The notes under the pieces were generated by a model. The model did not search any database and was not told the origin of the DNA. It worked only from the letters and a program-made list of their open reading frames with translations. From Acidobacteriota bacterium (GTDB lineage: Bacteria > Acidobacteriota > Blastocatellia > Pyrinomonadales > Pyrinomonadaceae): a stretch of 64,000 nucleotides of DNA. A program made the translations under genes and the position numbers. Below, one piece after another: positions 10,631 through 18,856 of the stretch (position 1 is its first letter; each line of letters starts with the position of its first letter). The DNA is taken from positions 1 through 64,000 of the forward strand of contig QQUY01000003.1 of the NCBI GenBank assembly GCA_003385635.1, read 5' to 3'.

Positions 10631-12090
10631 CACGGTATCATCCGGTCGTAAAATCGTCGGTGTTTTGAGAATTCCTTTTCGTACTCCCGATGCCGATCGG
10701 GGTCCGGCGAGATGGTTCGCAAACCCGATCTCCCGACCGATTCTAGTGGAGTGGCAATCCCGGAGGCCTCGAGTCCATAGATCGCAGCCCCGCTTAGCGA
10801 AGCGAGACTCATTTTAGAGAGTTGAATTTCCTTTCCGATTATGTCGGCAATCAGTTTCGCAAGGACAGGCGAAGATTCAATCGCGCCGCCTGCGGCGACG
10901 ATCCGCTCAAGGGAAAAACCTATTTCTGTGCGTTCGCAGATCTCTTTCAGCCTGAAGCAGATCCCTTCAAGCGAGGCGAGCACGATGTCTGCCGTGTCGG
11001 ATCCACGCGTAAGTCCGATCAGAGAGCCTTTGGCTTCATCGTGATAACCGGTGCTTCGTTCACCAAAGACCAGTGGCAGCATCGAGAGGCCGTGATAACC
11101 GGGAGTGTTTTCCGCCCGCTCTTTCAGAACCCGAGGATCGACCAAGAGACCAAGATCTTCGGTAAGCCATTTGAACAGGCCTCCACCGTCCGAAAGTGCG
11201 CCGCCAAGTACGGGTCTTTGTGAATCGAGACGATAACAGAAAAGGCCTTCGGGAATCGAATTGGGAATATTTCCTTCATAAACTACGCGGAAGGCCGCCG
11301 AAGTGCCGACCATAATGACCGCGCTCCTTTCATCCGTACAGCCGCTACCGACATTGTTCGCTGCGCCGTCCGCAATGGCGGGAAAGAACCTGGTATCTCT
11401 AAGCGCTGGCCACCGTTCTCGGAGGTCCGCTCGAAGAAAGAACGAAACTGAGTCCTGGCAGATCTCCGGCAACTGGGACTCGCGGATTCCCGCCACGCGG
11501 ACCATTTCAGGGTCCCATTCGCAGTTTCTCAGATCGAAGAGCCCTGTACCGGAGGCCATCGAAACGCTTGTAACTATCCTGCCGGTCAGACGCAGATTCA
11601 GAAGATCCGAAAACGAGAGCCAATAAGCAGAGTTCTCGAACTCTTCCAGGAACTCATCTGCGATCCATTTCAATTTCGCAGGCCAATACGACGAATGAAA
11701 GTGGCATCCGGTACGATTGTGGACGGCTGCCTCATCGATCTCCCTTCCAAGGAGCGCCGCTGCTCCGGCCGCACGGGTTTCCGACCAGTCAAAGAGTGGT
11801 GTCGAAGTGTTCAAACTTCTGTCAATGCCGACAAGACTGTGCCAGAAACAGGAGAAGCTGGCCGCTTTCGGATAAATACCCTGCTGCTCGCTCCACGCGG
11901 CGATCTCATCCAGAACCTCAAGCACACTTTCAACGAAGTCGCCAGGGTCGGACGCACTGCGTGAGGTCAAGAGCAGGTTCGTCCGCTTGAACAGTGAGCC
12001 ATCTGCAATCCCGGCTTCGGCGTCAAAAACGGCCCCCCGGATTCCCGAGGAGCCAATATCAACTGACACTATGTAAGAGTCTTTTTTCAA
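10630..12090 (-). CDS. FGGY-family carbohydrate kinase (gluconokinase/xylulokinase-like)
   Basis: 486 residues, full length for the FGGY family of sugar kinases, which have two actin-like domains. Domain I starts VSVDIGSSGIRGAVFD (phosphate-binding loop). The segment FWHSLVGID ... TPLFDWSETRAAG resembles the substrate region of FGGY gluconokinases. The catalytic Asp is probably in ADGAANNVGSGC (residues ~260), and the adenosine-binding motif is AAGGAIESSPVLAKLIADI. The start is TTG at 12088-12090 with only a weak ribosome binding site. The exact sugar is not certain. It is coupled to the kelch gene, with transketolase further downstream, pointing to pentose or gluconate use. Confidence 0.85.
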   Translation of the reverse strand: MKKDSYIVSVDIGSSGIRGAVFDAEAGIADGSLFKRTNLLLTSRSASDPGDFVESVLEVLDEIAAWSEQQGIYPKAASFSCFWHSLVGIDRSLNTSTPLFDWSETRAAGAAALLGREIDEAAVHNRTGCHFHSSYWPAKLKWIADEFLEEFENSAYWLSFSDLLNLRLTGRIVTSVSMASGTGLFDLRNCEWDPEMVRVAGIRESQLPEICQDSVSFFLRADLRERWPALRDTRFFPAIADGAANNVGSGCTDERSAVIMVGTSAAFRVVYEGNIPNSIPEGLFCYRLDSQRPVLGGALSDGGGLFKWLTEDLGLLVDPRVLKERAENTPGYHGLSMLPLVFGERSTGYHDEAKGSLIGLTRGSDTADIVLASLEGICFRLKEICERTEIGFSLERIVAAGGAIESSPVLAKLIADIIGKEIQLSKMSLASLSGAAIYGLEASGIATPLESVGRSGLRTISPDPDRHREYEKEFSKHRRFYDRMIP

Positions 12091-12111
12091 CCCGATACCA
12101 ATACGCTCGTC

Positions 12112-12444
12112 TTACTGATTGTCAGCCCCTTTGCTGTCTCTAGCTCCGAAGCCAACCACTTTCTTCAACCACCACCTAAGTCCGATAAACAGGAACCGCC
12201 AATCTTTGAAGAATTCCGGCGGTTTGCCTTCAAAGTAATGTCCGACAAACTGCAAGACCCATCCGATCACAAACAGAGCCAGCGGTAGCTTCCAAAATCC
12301 TTCAACGAAGAACGCGGTCGGGATCAGTAGTATCGACACAGCGATCATAGGGATACCGATGGAGTGAGTGATCTTGTTGATCGGATTCTGGTGGGCCTGC
12401 GCGTACTCGTCGATCCAATCGTCCCAACTTCTTCCTCCCATCAT
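12112..12444 (-). CDS. Mpo1-like (DUF962) membrane protein
   Basis: 110 residues. It contains the family signature: W-x-x-Y...H-Q-N-P-x-N-K-x-T-H-S-I-G-I-P at residues 8-32, two hydrophobic segments, then Q-F-V-G-H-x-F-E-G-x-x-P. Yeast Mpo1 of this family is an iron-dependent dioxygenase that removes one carbon from 2-hydroxy fatty acids; the conserved His residues here could bind iron, but the bacterial function is not established. GGAGG lies nine bases before the double ATG. It is 21 bases downstream... of folA's end on the other side and 21 bases upstream of the kinase, so it may be part of a folA-to-tkt minus-strand transcript. Confidence 0.85.
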   Translation of the reverse strand: MMGGRSWDDWIDEYAQAHQNPINKITHSIGIPMIAVSILLIPTAFFVEGFWKLPLALFVIGWVLQFVGHYFEGKPPEFFKDWRFLFIGLRWWLKKVVGFGARDSKGADNQ

Positions 12445-12460
12445 ACCGTTGTACCTCCGT

Positions 12461-12940
12461 TCAGCCTTTTCGGCCGTAAGTCTTGATCTTCAGCCCTTTC
12501 TCGCCGTCTTCTGTTATCAGGAGTTCGAACCCTTCAAGAAAATCGGCAGGCATGAACGTGTCAGCGTCTTCGACGGTCTTTGGTATCTCCGTTACGATCC
12601 ATCTTTCGATCTTTCCAGCAAAACTCTCATAGGTCTTGCTGCCGCCGATCACGAACAGGTCGCAGTTCAAATACTCCTCAAGCGCCAGAACGCTCTCGGT
12701 GTTCTGAAAATGAAGGACCCCCGGCCGCTCATCGATACCGCCTTTTCTAGAAAGCACTATGTTCAAGCGTTTTGGTAAAGGCTTGCCGATACCCTTCCAG
12801 GTAGTGGAACCCATTACGACTGCGTTATGCAGCGTAGTGCGCTTGAAGAACTTCAAGTCTGAAGAATAGTGCCAGGGCAGCTTTCCACTCTTTCCGATCG
12901 CCAGATTCTCCGAAACGGCGACAATTCCAGTTACGGACAT
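12461..12940 (-). CDS. folA: Dihydrofolate reductase
   Basis: NADPH-dependent reduction of dihydrofolate to tetrahydrofolate, regenerating the cofactor consumed by thymidylate synthase. 159 residues, normal for bacterial DHFR. The N-terminus has GIVAVSENLAIGKSGKLPWHYSSDLKFF (cut here: AIGKSGKLPW holds the substrate loop), the acidic residue is Asp in SSDLKFF, and VVMGSTTWKGIG plus FVIGGSKTYESF are the NADPH-binding segments. The ATG is at 12938-12940; no clear ribosome binding site. It lies near thyA, separated by a DUF2071-like gene, a common functional pairing. Confidence 0.95.
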   Translation of the reverse strand: MSVTGIVAVSENLAIGKSGKLPWHYSSDLKFFKRTTLHNAVVMGSTTWKGIGKPLPKRLNIVLSRKGGIDERPGVLHFQNTESVLALEEYLNCDLFVIGGSKTYESFAGKIERWIVTEIPKTVEDADTFMPADFLEGFELLITEDGEKGLKIKTYGRKG

Positions 12941-13008
12941 ATTTTGGATAAATCACTTCGCCATATTCTGACGAGTTGTAAGTTTACTTGCTGTCTCACC
13001 GCTGCATG

Positions 13009-13713
13009 CTAGCCAGAGATTCTCTCGCCTTTGTAAACGGCTATCTCAGAGCCCTTTGCCATAATAACCGAATAGGGGGAAGCCTCATTCAGAAAGTTGA
13101 ACCTATCGCCGTAGGTCGCGCCAAAATCTACAGCTATCTCGCTGGAATCAAGCTCGAAGAGCTCCCATTTCGGATGTTCAACTTTGTACTCGTCTGTCCT
13201 GCTACTACCTCGCGCAGTATACCCCCAGTAGTGCTCGATTATGAACTCCCCGTGAGATCCGTTTTCCGGAACGCCTTGATTCTCGCCTACACGGACCGAC
13301 AGCCGATTCTTGACGGACTGGTCCGACCAGCTGTAAGACAAAAGGCCGGAATCCTCCGTAAGTGCCATCTTCCAGGTTTCGTACGGCTCCCCGTAAAGTG
13401 TTCTAGCGACGAAGGTTATCGCTGAACGAGGCACGATCTCCTTTACAAAAACGACACCCCTACGGTCTTCATCCGGTGTTTTTCGTAGGACGTAGAATCT
13501 CAGATTGACTTCCAAAAAGTCGGTATGAAACGGTACCGGAAATCCAAGTACCTTTGTGTTCACAAACTTGAACGCAACCAGGCTCACAAAGCACTTTCCT
13601 TCGTTCAGGTCCAACTCGGTACCGTTTGGGGTGAGATCTTCAAGGAGGCGGGGTTCGACCTCGTAGTTGGCCATCACTAGATCTCGCCATTCCGCGGTCA
13701 GAAACTTCCTCAT
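13009..13713 (-). CDS. DUF2071 (YqjF-like) protein
   Basis: 234 residues. The opening FLTAEWRDLVMANYEV, then PNGTELDL, CFVSLVAFKFVNTKVLGFPVPFH and VNLRFYVLRK are the signature of the DUF2071/YqjF family, which adopts an acetoacetate-decarboxylase-like fold. The active-site lysine of true decarboxylases is not evident. No biochemical role is established for the family. It starts eight bases after the thyA stop, so it is very likely cotranscribed with thyA and probably folA. Confidence 0.85.
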   Translation of the reverse strand: MRKFLTAEWRDLVMANYEVEPRLLEDLTPNGTELDLNEGKCFVSLVAFKFVNTKVLGFPVPFHTDFLEVNLRFYVLRKTPDEDRRGVVFVKEIVPRSAITFVARTLYGEPYETWKMALTEDSGLLSYSWSDQSVKNRLSVRVGENQGVPENGSHGEFIIEHYWGYTARGSSRTDEYKVEHPKWELFELDSSEIAVDFGATYGDRFNFLNEASPYSVIMAKGSEIAVYKGERISG

Positions 13714-13721
13714 TGTCGTGC

Positions 13722-14567
13722 TTATACTGCAACCGGAGCCGCGATCTTCTTGTGCGAGCTGTAACCGATGAGATTAAGGTTTTTGTAATTCATTGAAAGA
13801 AGGCCGTCGAGTCCGCGCAGATTTTCCGCATCGATGATCTCGAGGCTGGGTAGCTCAAGGGGTTCGCGGGAAAGCAGTTCTTCGACCTGTTCGAGATGGT
13901 TCAAGTAGATGTGGAGATCGCCGAAGCTGTGTATGAACTCGCCCGGCTCAAGACCGCAAACGTGGGCTATCAGATGTGTGAGAAGGGCGTATGACGAAAT
14001 GTTGAAAGGCACCCCGAGAAATGCGTCGGCGCTGCGCTGGTAAAGCTGGCAATGGAGCACCTTCTCATCTTCAACTTTCATATGCCAGAAGGTATGGCAC
14101 GGCGGGAGGTCGACCTGACCGGCTTGCTCGGGATTCCATCCTGAAACGATAAGCCGCCGAGAATTCGGATTCCTGTCGATCTCTTTCAAAAGCCAGGCGA
14201 TCTGGTCAAAGCCGTCTCTTTCTGGATAATTCCCGCCAAAGCTACGCCATAGATAACCATAGATCGGCCCAAGGTCGCCTTCATCCCGGCCGAATCTCGA
14301 AGTGTGCTCTTCATCAGCCCACTCCTTCCAGATATCGACGCCCCGATCACGCAGGTTCTTTTCGTTTGTGTCGCCGGACAGGAACCAGAAAAGTTCTTCG
14401 GCTACCCATCGGAACGGAACACGCTTTGTCGTTACGATCGGAAAACCCTTCGCAAGATCGAACCGCGTCTGGTAGCCGAACGTAGATATCGTTCCTACAC
14501 CAGTCCGGTCTTCATGGCGGACTCCGTTGTCGAGAATGTTCCGAAGAAGGTCCTGGTACTGTTTCAT
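13722..14567 (-). CDS. thyA: Thymidylate synthase
   Basis: Makes dTMP from dUMP with methylenetetrahydrofolate, which is oxidised to dihydrofolate; folA downstream recycles it. 281 residues, typical ThyA. The catalytic cysteine is at about 157 in DLPPCHTFWH. Further family motifs are RTGVGTISTFG (folate/phosphate), QRSADAFLGVPFN (dUMP) and HIYLNHLEQV. The ATG is at 14565-14567, and the divergent SDR gene begins about 100 bases away. It heads a minus-strand run thyA - DUF2071 - folA. Confidence 0.97.
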   Translation of the reverse strand: MKQYQDLLRNILDNGVRHEDRTGVGTISTFGYQTRFDLAKGFPIVTTKRVPFRWVAEELFWFLSGDTNEKNLRDRGVDIWKEWADEEHTSRFGRDEGDLGPIYGYLWRSFGGNYPERDGFDQIAWLLKEIDRNPNSRRLIVSGWNPEQAGQVDLPPCHTFWHMKVEDEKVLHCQLYQRSADAFLGVPFNISSYALLTHLIAHVCGLEPGEFIHSFGDLHIYLNHLEQVEELLSREPLELPSLEIIDAENLRGLDGLLSMNYKNLNLIGYSSHKKIAAPVAV

Positions 14568-14663
14568 ACAGACGTCTTGGGTCTAGAGATACATAAAGTT
14601 AACATAATCACTTTAGATTTCGGAGACTCAGGTCTCCCGGAATGCGAAGAAAAGAAACGCTAT

Positions 14664-15383
14664 ATGAAAGACAAGACAATCCTTCTTATCGGAGCTACCC
14701 AGGGGACCGGTCTTGAAGCCGCTCGCAAGCTGGCGTCTGATGGCACGAGGATCAGGGTGCTGGCGAGAAACATCGCTAAGGCGCGCGAGAATTATGACGA
14801 GACAGTTCCACTTGTAAAAGGCGATCTGCAAGACAAAGGTCAGCCGGCCGAAGCGTTTGAAGACATCGACCACATCATCTTCACGGCAGGCGTTACCAAA
14901 AGACCGTGCAGCGAAGATTTGATCGTCTCTACAGAATTTGAGGGAATGAAAAGGGTACTTGCGGCCGCCAAAGCTGCAGGCTTTTGCGGCAGGTTCGCGT
15001 TCCTAAGCTCAATCGGCGTCGAGAATCCGAACTGGGCGAGCGCCTTATTGAACAAAATTAAAGGGAACGCATTGAAATGGCGGCTTGCTATGGAAGACCT
15101 TATCCGCGAAAGCGGAATTGACTATACGATCGTCCGGGCGGGATACTTGATGAACAGCGTTTCAAACAAGCGCATCCAGCTTGGCCAGAACGATCTTGCG
15201 CTTCAACTGAGGTACAGGATCGGCAGAAAAGAAGCGGCTAGGGTCCTCGTCGAATCCCTTCGCCACGAAGAGGCTGGCGGAAAGACCTTTTATGCGGTGA
15301 GAAGCAATGAGGCCGGCGTGACAGTCTGGTCTGAAGCATTCAATTCGCTTCGATCAGATGACCCGGACCAGAAAGACGAATGA
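14664..15383 (+). CDS. NAD(P)-binding SDR-type epimerase/reductase
   Basis: 239 residues from the ATG at 14664; the upstream extension overlaps the thyA promoter side and looks non-coding. The Rossmann motif is LLIGATQGTGLEAARKL near residue 6-22, followed by an NmrA/atypical SDR pattern (VKGDL, HIIFTAGV, FAFLSSIGVENP, YTIVRAGYL). The classical YxxxK dyad is not evident, as in atypical SDRs that bind NAD(P)H. The substrate is unknown. The stop overlaps the next gene's start by four bases (ATGA), so the two are translationally coupled. Confidence 0.85.
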   Translation: MKDKTILLIGATQGTGLEAARKLASDGTRIRVLARNIAKARENYDETVPLVKGDLQDKGQPAEAFEDIDHIIFTAGVTKRPCSEDLIVSTEFEGMKRVLAAAKAAGFCGRFAFLSSIGVENPNWASALLNKIKGNALKWRLAMEDLIRESGIDYTIVRAGYLMNSVSNKRIQLGQNDLALQLRYRIGRKEAARVLVESLRHEEAGGKTFYAVRSNEAGVTVWSEAFNSLRSDDPDQKDE

Positions 15384-15871
15384 GCGAAAAGAGATTCGAG
15401 GTCACATTCAACTCGCCGCAATGCGGTTGGATGTCGATCGGCTTGAAAGGCGATTCCGGGGAATTCCTGACTACAACTGCGTACGCACCCCACACGAACG
15501 CGCTCGGAGAGCTAATGGATGCTCTGGCGGAACTGGTCGGTGCATCCGATGAGGGCTTTAGGCATGTACTCAAGTGGAATCGGGACCCGGAGGAGTATGA
15601 CTTCGAATTGAACAGGCAAGGCGGCGAGGCCTTTATAAAGGTCTACGAGTACCCTACCGGCGACCGCCGCGAAGACGAAAGGGAACTCGTCTTTAGTCAT
15701 TCGGGTGATCCGCATGCCGCAGCGGCCGCATTTTTTGAGACCTTCAGACAACTGTATGAAGAAAGGGGGGTGGATGATTTCAAAGAGAACTGGCACCAGG
15801 AATTCCCCCTTGCCTCGTTTGAGAGGCTAAAGACCCGCCTAGCAGCAATACTGGCCGATCCACGGTCTTAA
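15380..15871 (+). CDS. Hypothetical cytoplasmic protein
   Basis: 163 residues, acidic, with no signal peptide or membrane segment and no family I recognise. It begins with a beta-rich part (RFEVTFNSPQCGWMSIGLKG) and ends with a helical part after residue 110. Its ATG overlaps the stop of the SDR gene, and the methyltransferase gene follows four bases after its stop. This three-gene run suggests a shared transcript. Function unknown. Confidence 0.8.
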   Translation: MSEKRFEVTFNSPQCGWMSIGLKGDSGEFLTTTAYAPHTNALGELMDALAELVGASDEGFRHVLKWNRDPEEYDFELNRQGGEAFIKVYEYPTGDRREDERELVFSHSGDPHAAAAAFFETFRQLYEERGVDDFKENWHQEFPLASFERLKTRLAAILADPRS

Positions 15872-15875
15872 TCGA

Positions 15876-16868
15876 ATGAAAACCAAACTGCTCGATCTAT
15901 TGGCCTGCCCGATCTGCGGGGGTGACCTGAGGATCGCATACGAAGGTAAGAGAAACGGCGAAGAGATACTCGACGGAGAACTAACTTGTGTAAAGTGCGA
16001 CCGGTCGTACCTGATAACGCGTGGGGTACCTAGGTTTTCGGCGCTTGATGCCGTTGAACGAGAGAAGGCGGAGACAGCGGAGAACTTCGGTTGGCAGTGG
16101 ACCCACTTCACCCAGGAAGATGAAAAGTACTCAGATCAGTTTCTCGGATGGCTACAACCTGTAAGACCTGAATTCTTCAAGGACAAGCTCATTATCGAAG
16201 GCGGATGCGGCAAAGGGAGACATACGAAACTGGCCGCGGGATGGGGTGCGAAAGAGATCATCGGCGTCGACTTGAGCGACGCGGTGGAATCAGCGTTCAA
16301 AGTAGCAAAGGACCTGCCGAACGCACATATAGTGCAGGCTGACATTTTCAAGCTTCCGTTCAAGAAGCAATTCGACTACGCGTTTAGCGTTGGCGTGCTA
16401 CATCACACTCCGGACCCGAAGAAAGCTTTTCTGTCACTTTGTTCGAAAGTAAGGGAGGGCGGACATATATCCGCGTGGGTTTACGGCGAAGAGAACAATG
16501 AGTGGATAGTAAATTACGTCGATCCCGTCCGTATGGGCTTTACTTCGCGGATCAGCCAGCCTCTGCTGTATCAGCTGTCGAAGATCCCTACCCTGGGTGT
16601 CTACTCCGCCTCAAAGCTCCTGTATCGACCGGCCAACAGACTCGTACCAAAAGCGGCAGGCAGTCTTTTCTATAACACTTATCTGAACAAGCTTGCAGAC
16701 TTCGGATGGCGCGAACAGCACAATATCGTTTTCGACCACCTTGTCGCGCCTACGGCCTTTTACATCCCAAAGGAAGATTTTGAGAGTTGGTGGGAAGAAG
16801 CGGGAGCAGAGGATGTGGAGATCAAGTGGCACAACAAGAACAGTTGGTGTGGTTTCGGGAAGTTGTGA
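15876..16868 (+). CDS. Class I SAM methyltransferase with Trm112-like zinc ribbon
   Basis: 330 residues. The N-terminus has a Trm112-like zinc ribbon with paired cysteines (ACPICGGDL at about 10-18 and TCVKCDRSY near 42-50). A Rossmann methyltransferase domain follows: motif I IIEGGCGKGRHTKLAA, the acidic residue in IIGVDLSDAV, and FDYAFSVGVLHHTPDPKKAF. The C-terminal ~100 residues are aromatic-rich. This architecture is frequent in polysaccharide or lipid modification loci, so the substrate may be a surface sugar, but it is not determined. It is last in the run SDR - hypothetical - methyltransferase. Confidence 0.85.
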   Translation: MKTKLLDLLACPICGGDLRIAYEGKRNGEEILDGELTCVKCDRSYLITRGVPRFSALDAVEREKAETAENFGWQWTHFTQEDEKYSDQFLGWLQPVRPEFFKDKLIIEGGCGKGRHTKLAAGWGAKEIIGVDLSDAVESAFKVAKDLPNAHIVQADIFKLPFKKQFDYAFSVGVLHHTPDPKKAFLSLCSKVREGGHISAWVYGEENNEWIVNYVDPVRMGFTSRISQPLLYQLSKIPTLGVYSASKLLYRPANRLVPKAAGSLFYNTYLNKLADFGWREQHNIVFDHLVAPTAFYIPKEDFESWWEEAGAEDVEIKWHNKNSWCGFGKL

Positions 16869-16964
16869 TTATTGATCTAACCGCAGAGGCACAAAGGCGC
16901 CGAGATTTGTAGGATTTTTCGTTCTACAATCGATTTGTCGTAGCCTTCTTGAGTATTCGTGTAA

Positions 16965-17297
16965 GTGCATAAACGCCGCTATGAAGCTACGAACGTTTAT
17001 CTCTCACTTTTGCTTCAGCGAGCAATTCCAGGAGAAGTTTCTCCTTCGGTCAGCGCAGTTGATTTCGGATTTGACGAGAGATTCCAAACTCTAGCCATTC
17101 GTTAATATCTTGATCGAGAGCCCTATGAGGAAGATTTCGACGGCATAAGATGTGTAGTTACGGATGTAGTCGCAGACTATCCGTATTTTACTTTCGATCA
17201 CCTCAAAGAAGAATGCAGATTCTCTAATCGGCCTGCCCGCGACCTAGAATATCTCGATGGTTGTGTGTATTTTCGAAAAGAGCGAAAAGAAGTTTGA
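16965..17297 (+). pseudogene. Decayed ORF with one in-frame stop (small acidic protein family)
   Basis: From a GTG at 16965 a single frame runs 110 codons to the TGA at 17295-17297, broken only by a TAA at 17103-17105 (codon 47). The halves read as one protein: RRYEATNVYLSLLLQRAIPGEV..., then YLDREPYEEDFDGIRC, VVTDVVADYP and VYFRKE. I recall small bacterial proteins of unknown function with an 'L-x-G-x-V-x-P-x-(L)-x-A-V ... FDGE-x-x-E-D ... EV-x-ADFP' pattern that this matches; no search was run. It may be a nonsense-mutated gene, or two short ORFs. It lies inside the inverted-repeat cassette. Confidence 0.5.
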
Positions 17298-17381
17298 TCC
17301 GAGAAGTGATTGATAGTGAGAATCGGGAATCTGCTCGTGCAATGTCTTACAGTTGTTTCAAAAGGTCGGAGGAGCTTATGA

Positions 17382-17780
17382 ATGTTGAATCCGACACAGC
17401 AGCAGAATCTGAATGATGTTTCAAGAAAGGTAATCGGAGCCTCGATAGAAGTTCACAAGGAAATCGGTCCCGGCTTACTAGAGTCAGCTTACGAGGAGTG
17501 TTTGAGTTTTGAACTTGAGACACAAGGACTTTCAATAAAAAGACAGGTACCACTTCCGATCACTTACAAAGGTAAAGTCCTTTCCTGTGGATACAGAATG
17601 GACATTTTGGTTGAGAACGAGATTATTCTCGAATTGAAAACCGTCAAGAAGATCGAGGAACTTCACAAGGCCCAGCTACTTTCATATCTGAGAATGAGCG
17701 GTCGTCACTTGGGTTTGATACTTAACTTCCATTCGGCATATATGAAGCAAGGGATCAAGAGGATTGTAAACAAATTTTAG
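17382..17780 (+). CDS. GxxExxY protein (PD-(D/E)XK nuclease-like)
   Basis: 132 residues. It has the family hallmark G31-x-x-E34-x-x-Y37 in GPGLLESAYEECL and the usual VIGASIEVHKEIGPG lead-in. Asp74 (YRMDIL) and Glu84-x-Lys86 (LELKT) line up as a PD-(D/E)XK nuclease core, so metal-dependent DNA cleavage or binding is plausible but unproven for the family. The ATG is at 17382. The gene is the only intact one between two inverted repeats, upstream of an unrelated methyltransferase gene. Confidence 0.9.
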   Translation: MLNPTQQQNLNDVSRKVIGASIEVHKEIGPGLLESAYEECLSFELETQGLSIKRQVPLPITYKGKVLSCGYRMDILVENEIILELKTVKKIEELHKAQLLSYLRMSGRHLGLILNFHSAYMKQGIKRIVNKF

Positions 17781-17919
17781 AAGTACGAAGCGGTCCTAAT
17801 GAAATAACACCCTGGCGAAATGACTTTCGCTCAATTCCGGCTTCCCAGAGAAATTCCGACTTGAGCCAGAATCCCAAAAACACTTCGCGCCTCGGCGCCT
17901 TTGCGGTTACCAATTGACG

Positions 17920-18807
17920 ATGAGCCAGGAGCTTTCCAAAGAGATGCAAGGGCATACCTACGCGATCATGAATGACGTAGAGGACTCGCATTGGTGGTTC
18001 GTGGGCCGCAGGGCGATTCTCGAGTCGTTTATGCGGGAGATCGTCGACTCGCTAAGGACTGAGCGAAAAGGACTGAGGACTGAGGAAGGTCGGGCGACCA
18101 AGGATCCAGATAACGCGAACAATGATCTCAGCGGAAACGGCGGAGTTGAGGCAGACTCTCAGTCCTCAGTCCTCGCTCCTCAGTCCTTATTAAAGATCCT
18201 TGACGTCGGCTGCGGGACCGGCGCGAATCTCGAAATGCTCTCGGAGTTCGGCGAATCAGAAGGTGTAGACGTCTCCGACGAAGCTCTTACATTCTGTAAG
18301 TCGAAGGGTTTGACGGTCCACAAGGGTTTGGCTGAGGAGTTGCCCTTCAATGATGCGGAGTTCGATATCGTCACCGGGCTCGACGTGATCGAACATCTCG
18401 ACGATGACGTAGCCGGGCTCTCGGAAATGAACCGGGTAACCAGACCCGGCGGTTATGCCCTGGTCTTTGTCCCTGCATTCATGTGGTTGTGGGGAGTTCA
18501 GGACGACATTTCAAACCACAGGATCCGCTACACAAAGAAGCAGATCGTTGAAAGGCTTAAAATGGCCGGATATGTAGTAGAAAGAGCTACTTACGCAAAC
18601 ATCACGTTCTTCCTTCCGATCCTCGGAGGCCGTACAATAATGCGTCTTACAGGTATTAAGCCTGAATCGGAAAACAACGTGAATGTGTCAGCGCTAAACG
18701 GAATCTTTGGCAAGATCTTCAGCTCAGAACGGCACTTCCTGAAACACGTAAACTTCCCGTTAGGGGTCTCAATCGTCGTAGTCGCACGGAAATCCAATGA
18801 AAGCTAA
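17920..18807 (+). CDS. Class I SAM methyltransferase with in-frame repeat insertion
   Basis: 295 residues from the ATG at 17920 (a TTG six bases earlier is also possible; neither has a good ribosome binding site). The N-terminal HWWFVGRRAIL element is followed by a Methyltransf_11-type Rossmann domain: motif I ILDVGCGTGANLEML, DVIEHLDDD and post-motif PGGYALVFVPAF. Between them, residues ~45-90 are low-complexity and encoded by an inverted repeat (18053-18189) of the type otherwise intergenic in this genome. The start lies ten bases beyond the right end of the GxxExxY cassette. Probably involved in glycan or lipid modification; the substrate is unknown. Confidence 0.85.
   Translation: MSQELSKEMQGHTYAIMNDVEDSHWWFVGRRAILESFMREIVDSLRTERKGLRTEEGRATKDPDNANNDLSGNGGVEADSQSSVLAPQSLLKILDVGCGTGANLEMLSEFGESEGVDVSDEALTFCKSKGLTVHKGLAEELPFNDAEFDIVTGLDVIEHLDDDVAGLSEMNRVTRPGGYALVFVPAFMWLWGVQDDISNHRIRYTKKQIVERLKMAGYVVERATYANITFFLPILGGRTIMRLTGIKPESENNVNVSALNGIFGKIFSSERHFLKHVNFPLGVSIVVVARKSNES
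18053..18189. repeat. Inverted repeat inside a coding sequence
   Basis: The left arm (TAAGGACTGAG...AGGACTGAGGACTGAG, 18053-18083) and right arm (18154-18189, CTCAGTCCTCAGTCCT...CTCAGTCCTTA) are near-perfect reverse complements, separated by about 70 bases. The same words form the intergenic element at 26479-26563. The insert keeps the reading frame of the methyltransferase. Confidence 0.75.
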
Positions 18808-18856
18808 GACCGAAAACACAGAGCTTACTGGGAAGAAAGAAGAATCCAAAGAGCGA

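Larger units (their letters stand above)
16878..17909. mobile_element. Inverted-repeat-bounded cassette with GxxExxY gene
   Basis: The left end reads TAACCGCAGAGGCACAAAGGCGCCGAG in two blocks (TAACCGCA 16878-16885, AAAGGCGCCGAG 16893-16904). The right end (17890-17909) carries the reverse complement of both blocks without the seven-base insert. The 1.03-kb interior is poorer in G+C than the flanking genes and holds a decayed gene and one intact GxxExxY gene. No transposase is present and no target duplication was recognised, so mobility is inferred only from the inverted ends and the accessory content. Confidence 0.5.

Noticed and set aside
17382..17780. GxxExxY gene with the decayed neighbour as a toxin-antitoxin pair
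   Set aside because: The neighbour carries a stop codon and neither protein matches a toxin or antitoxin family; the inverted flanks point to a cassette instead.
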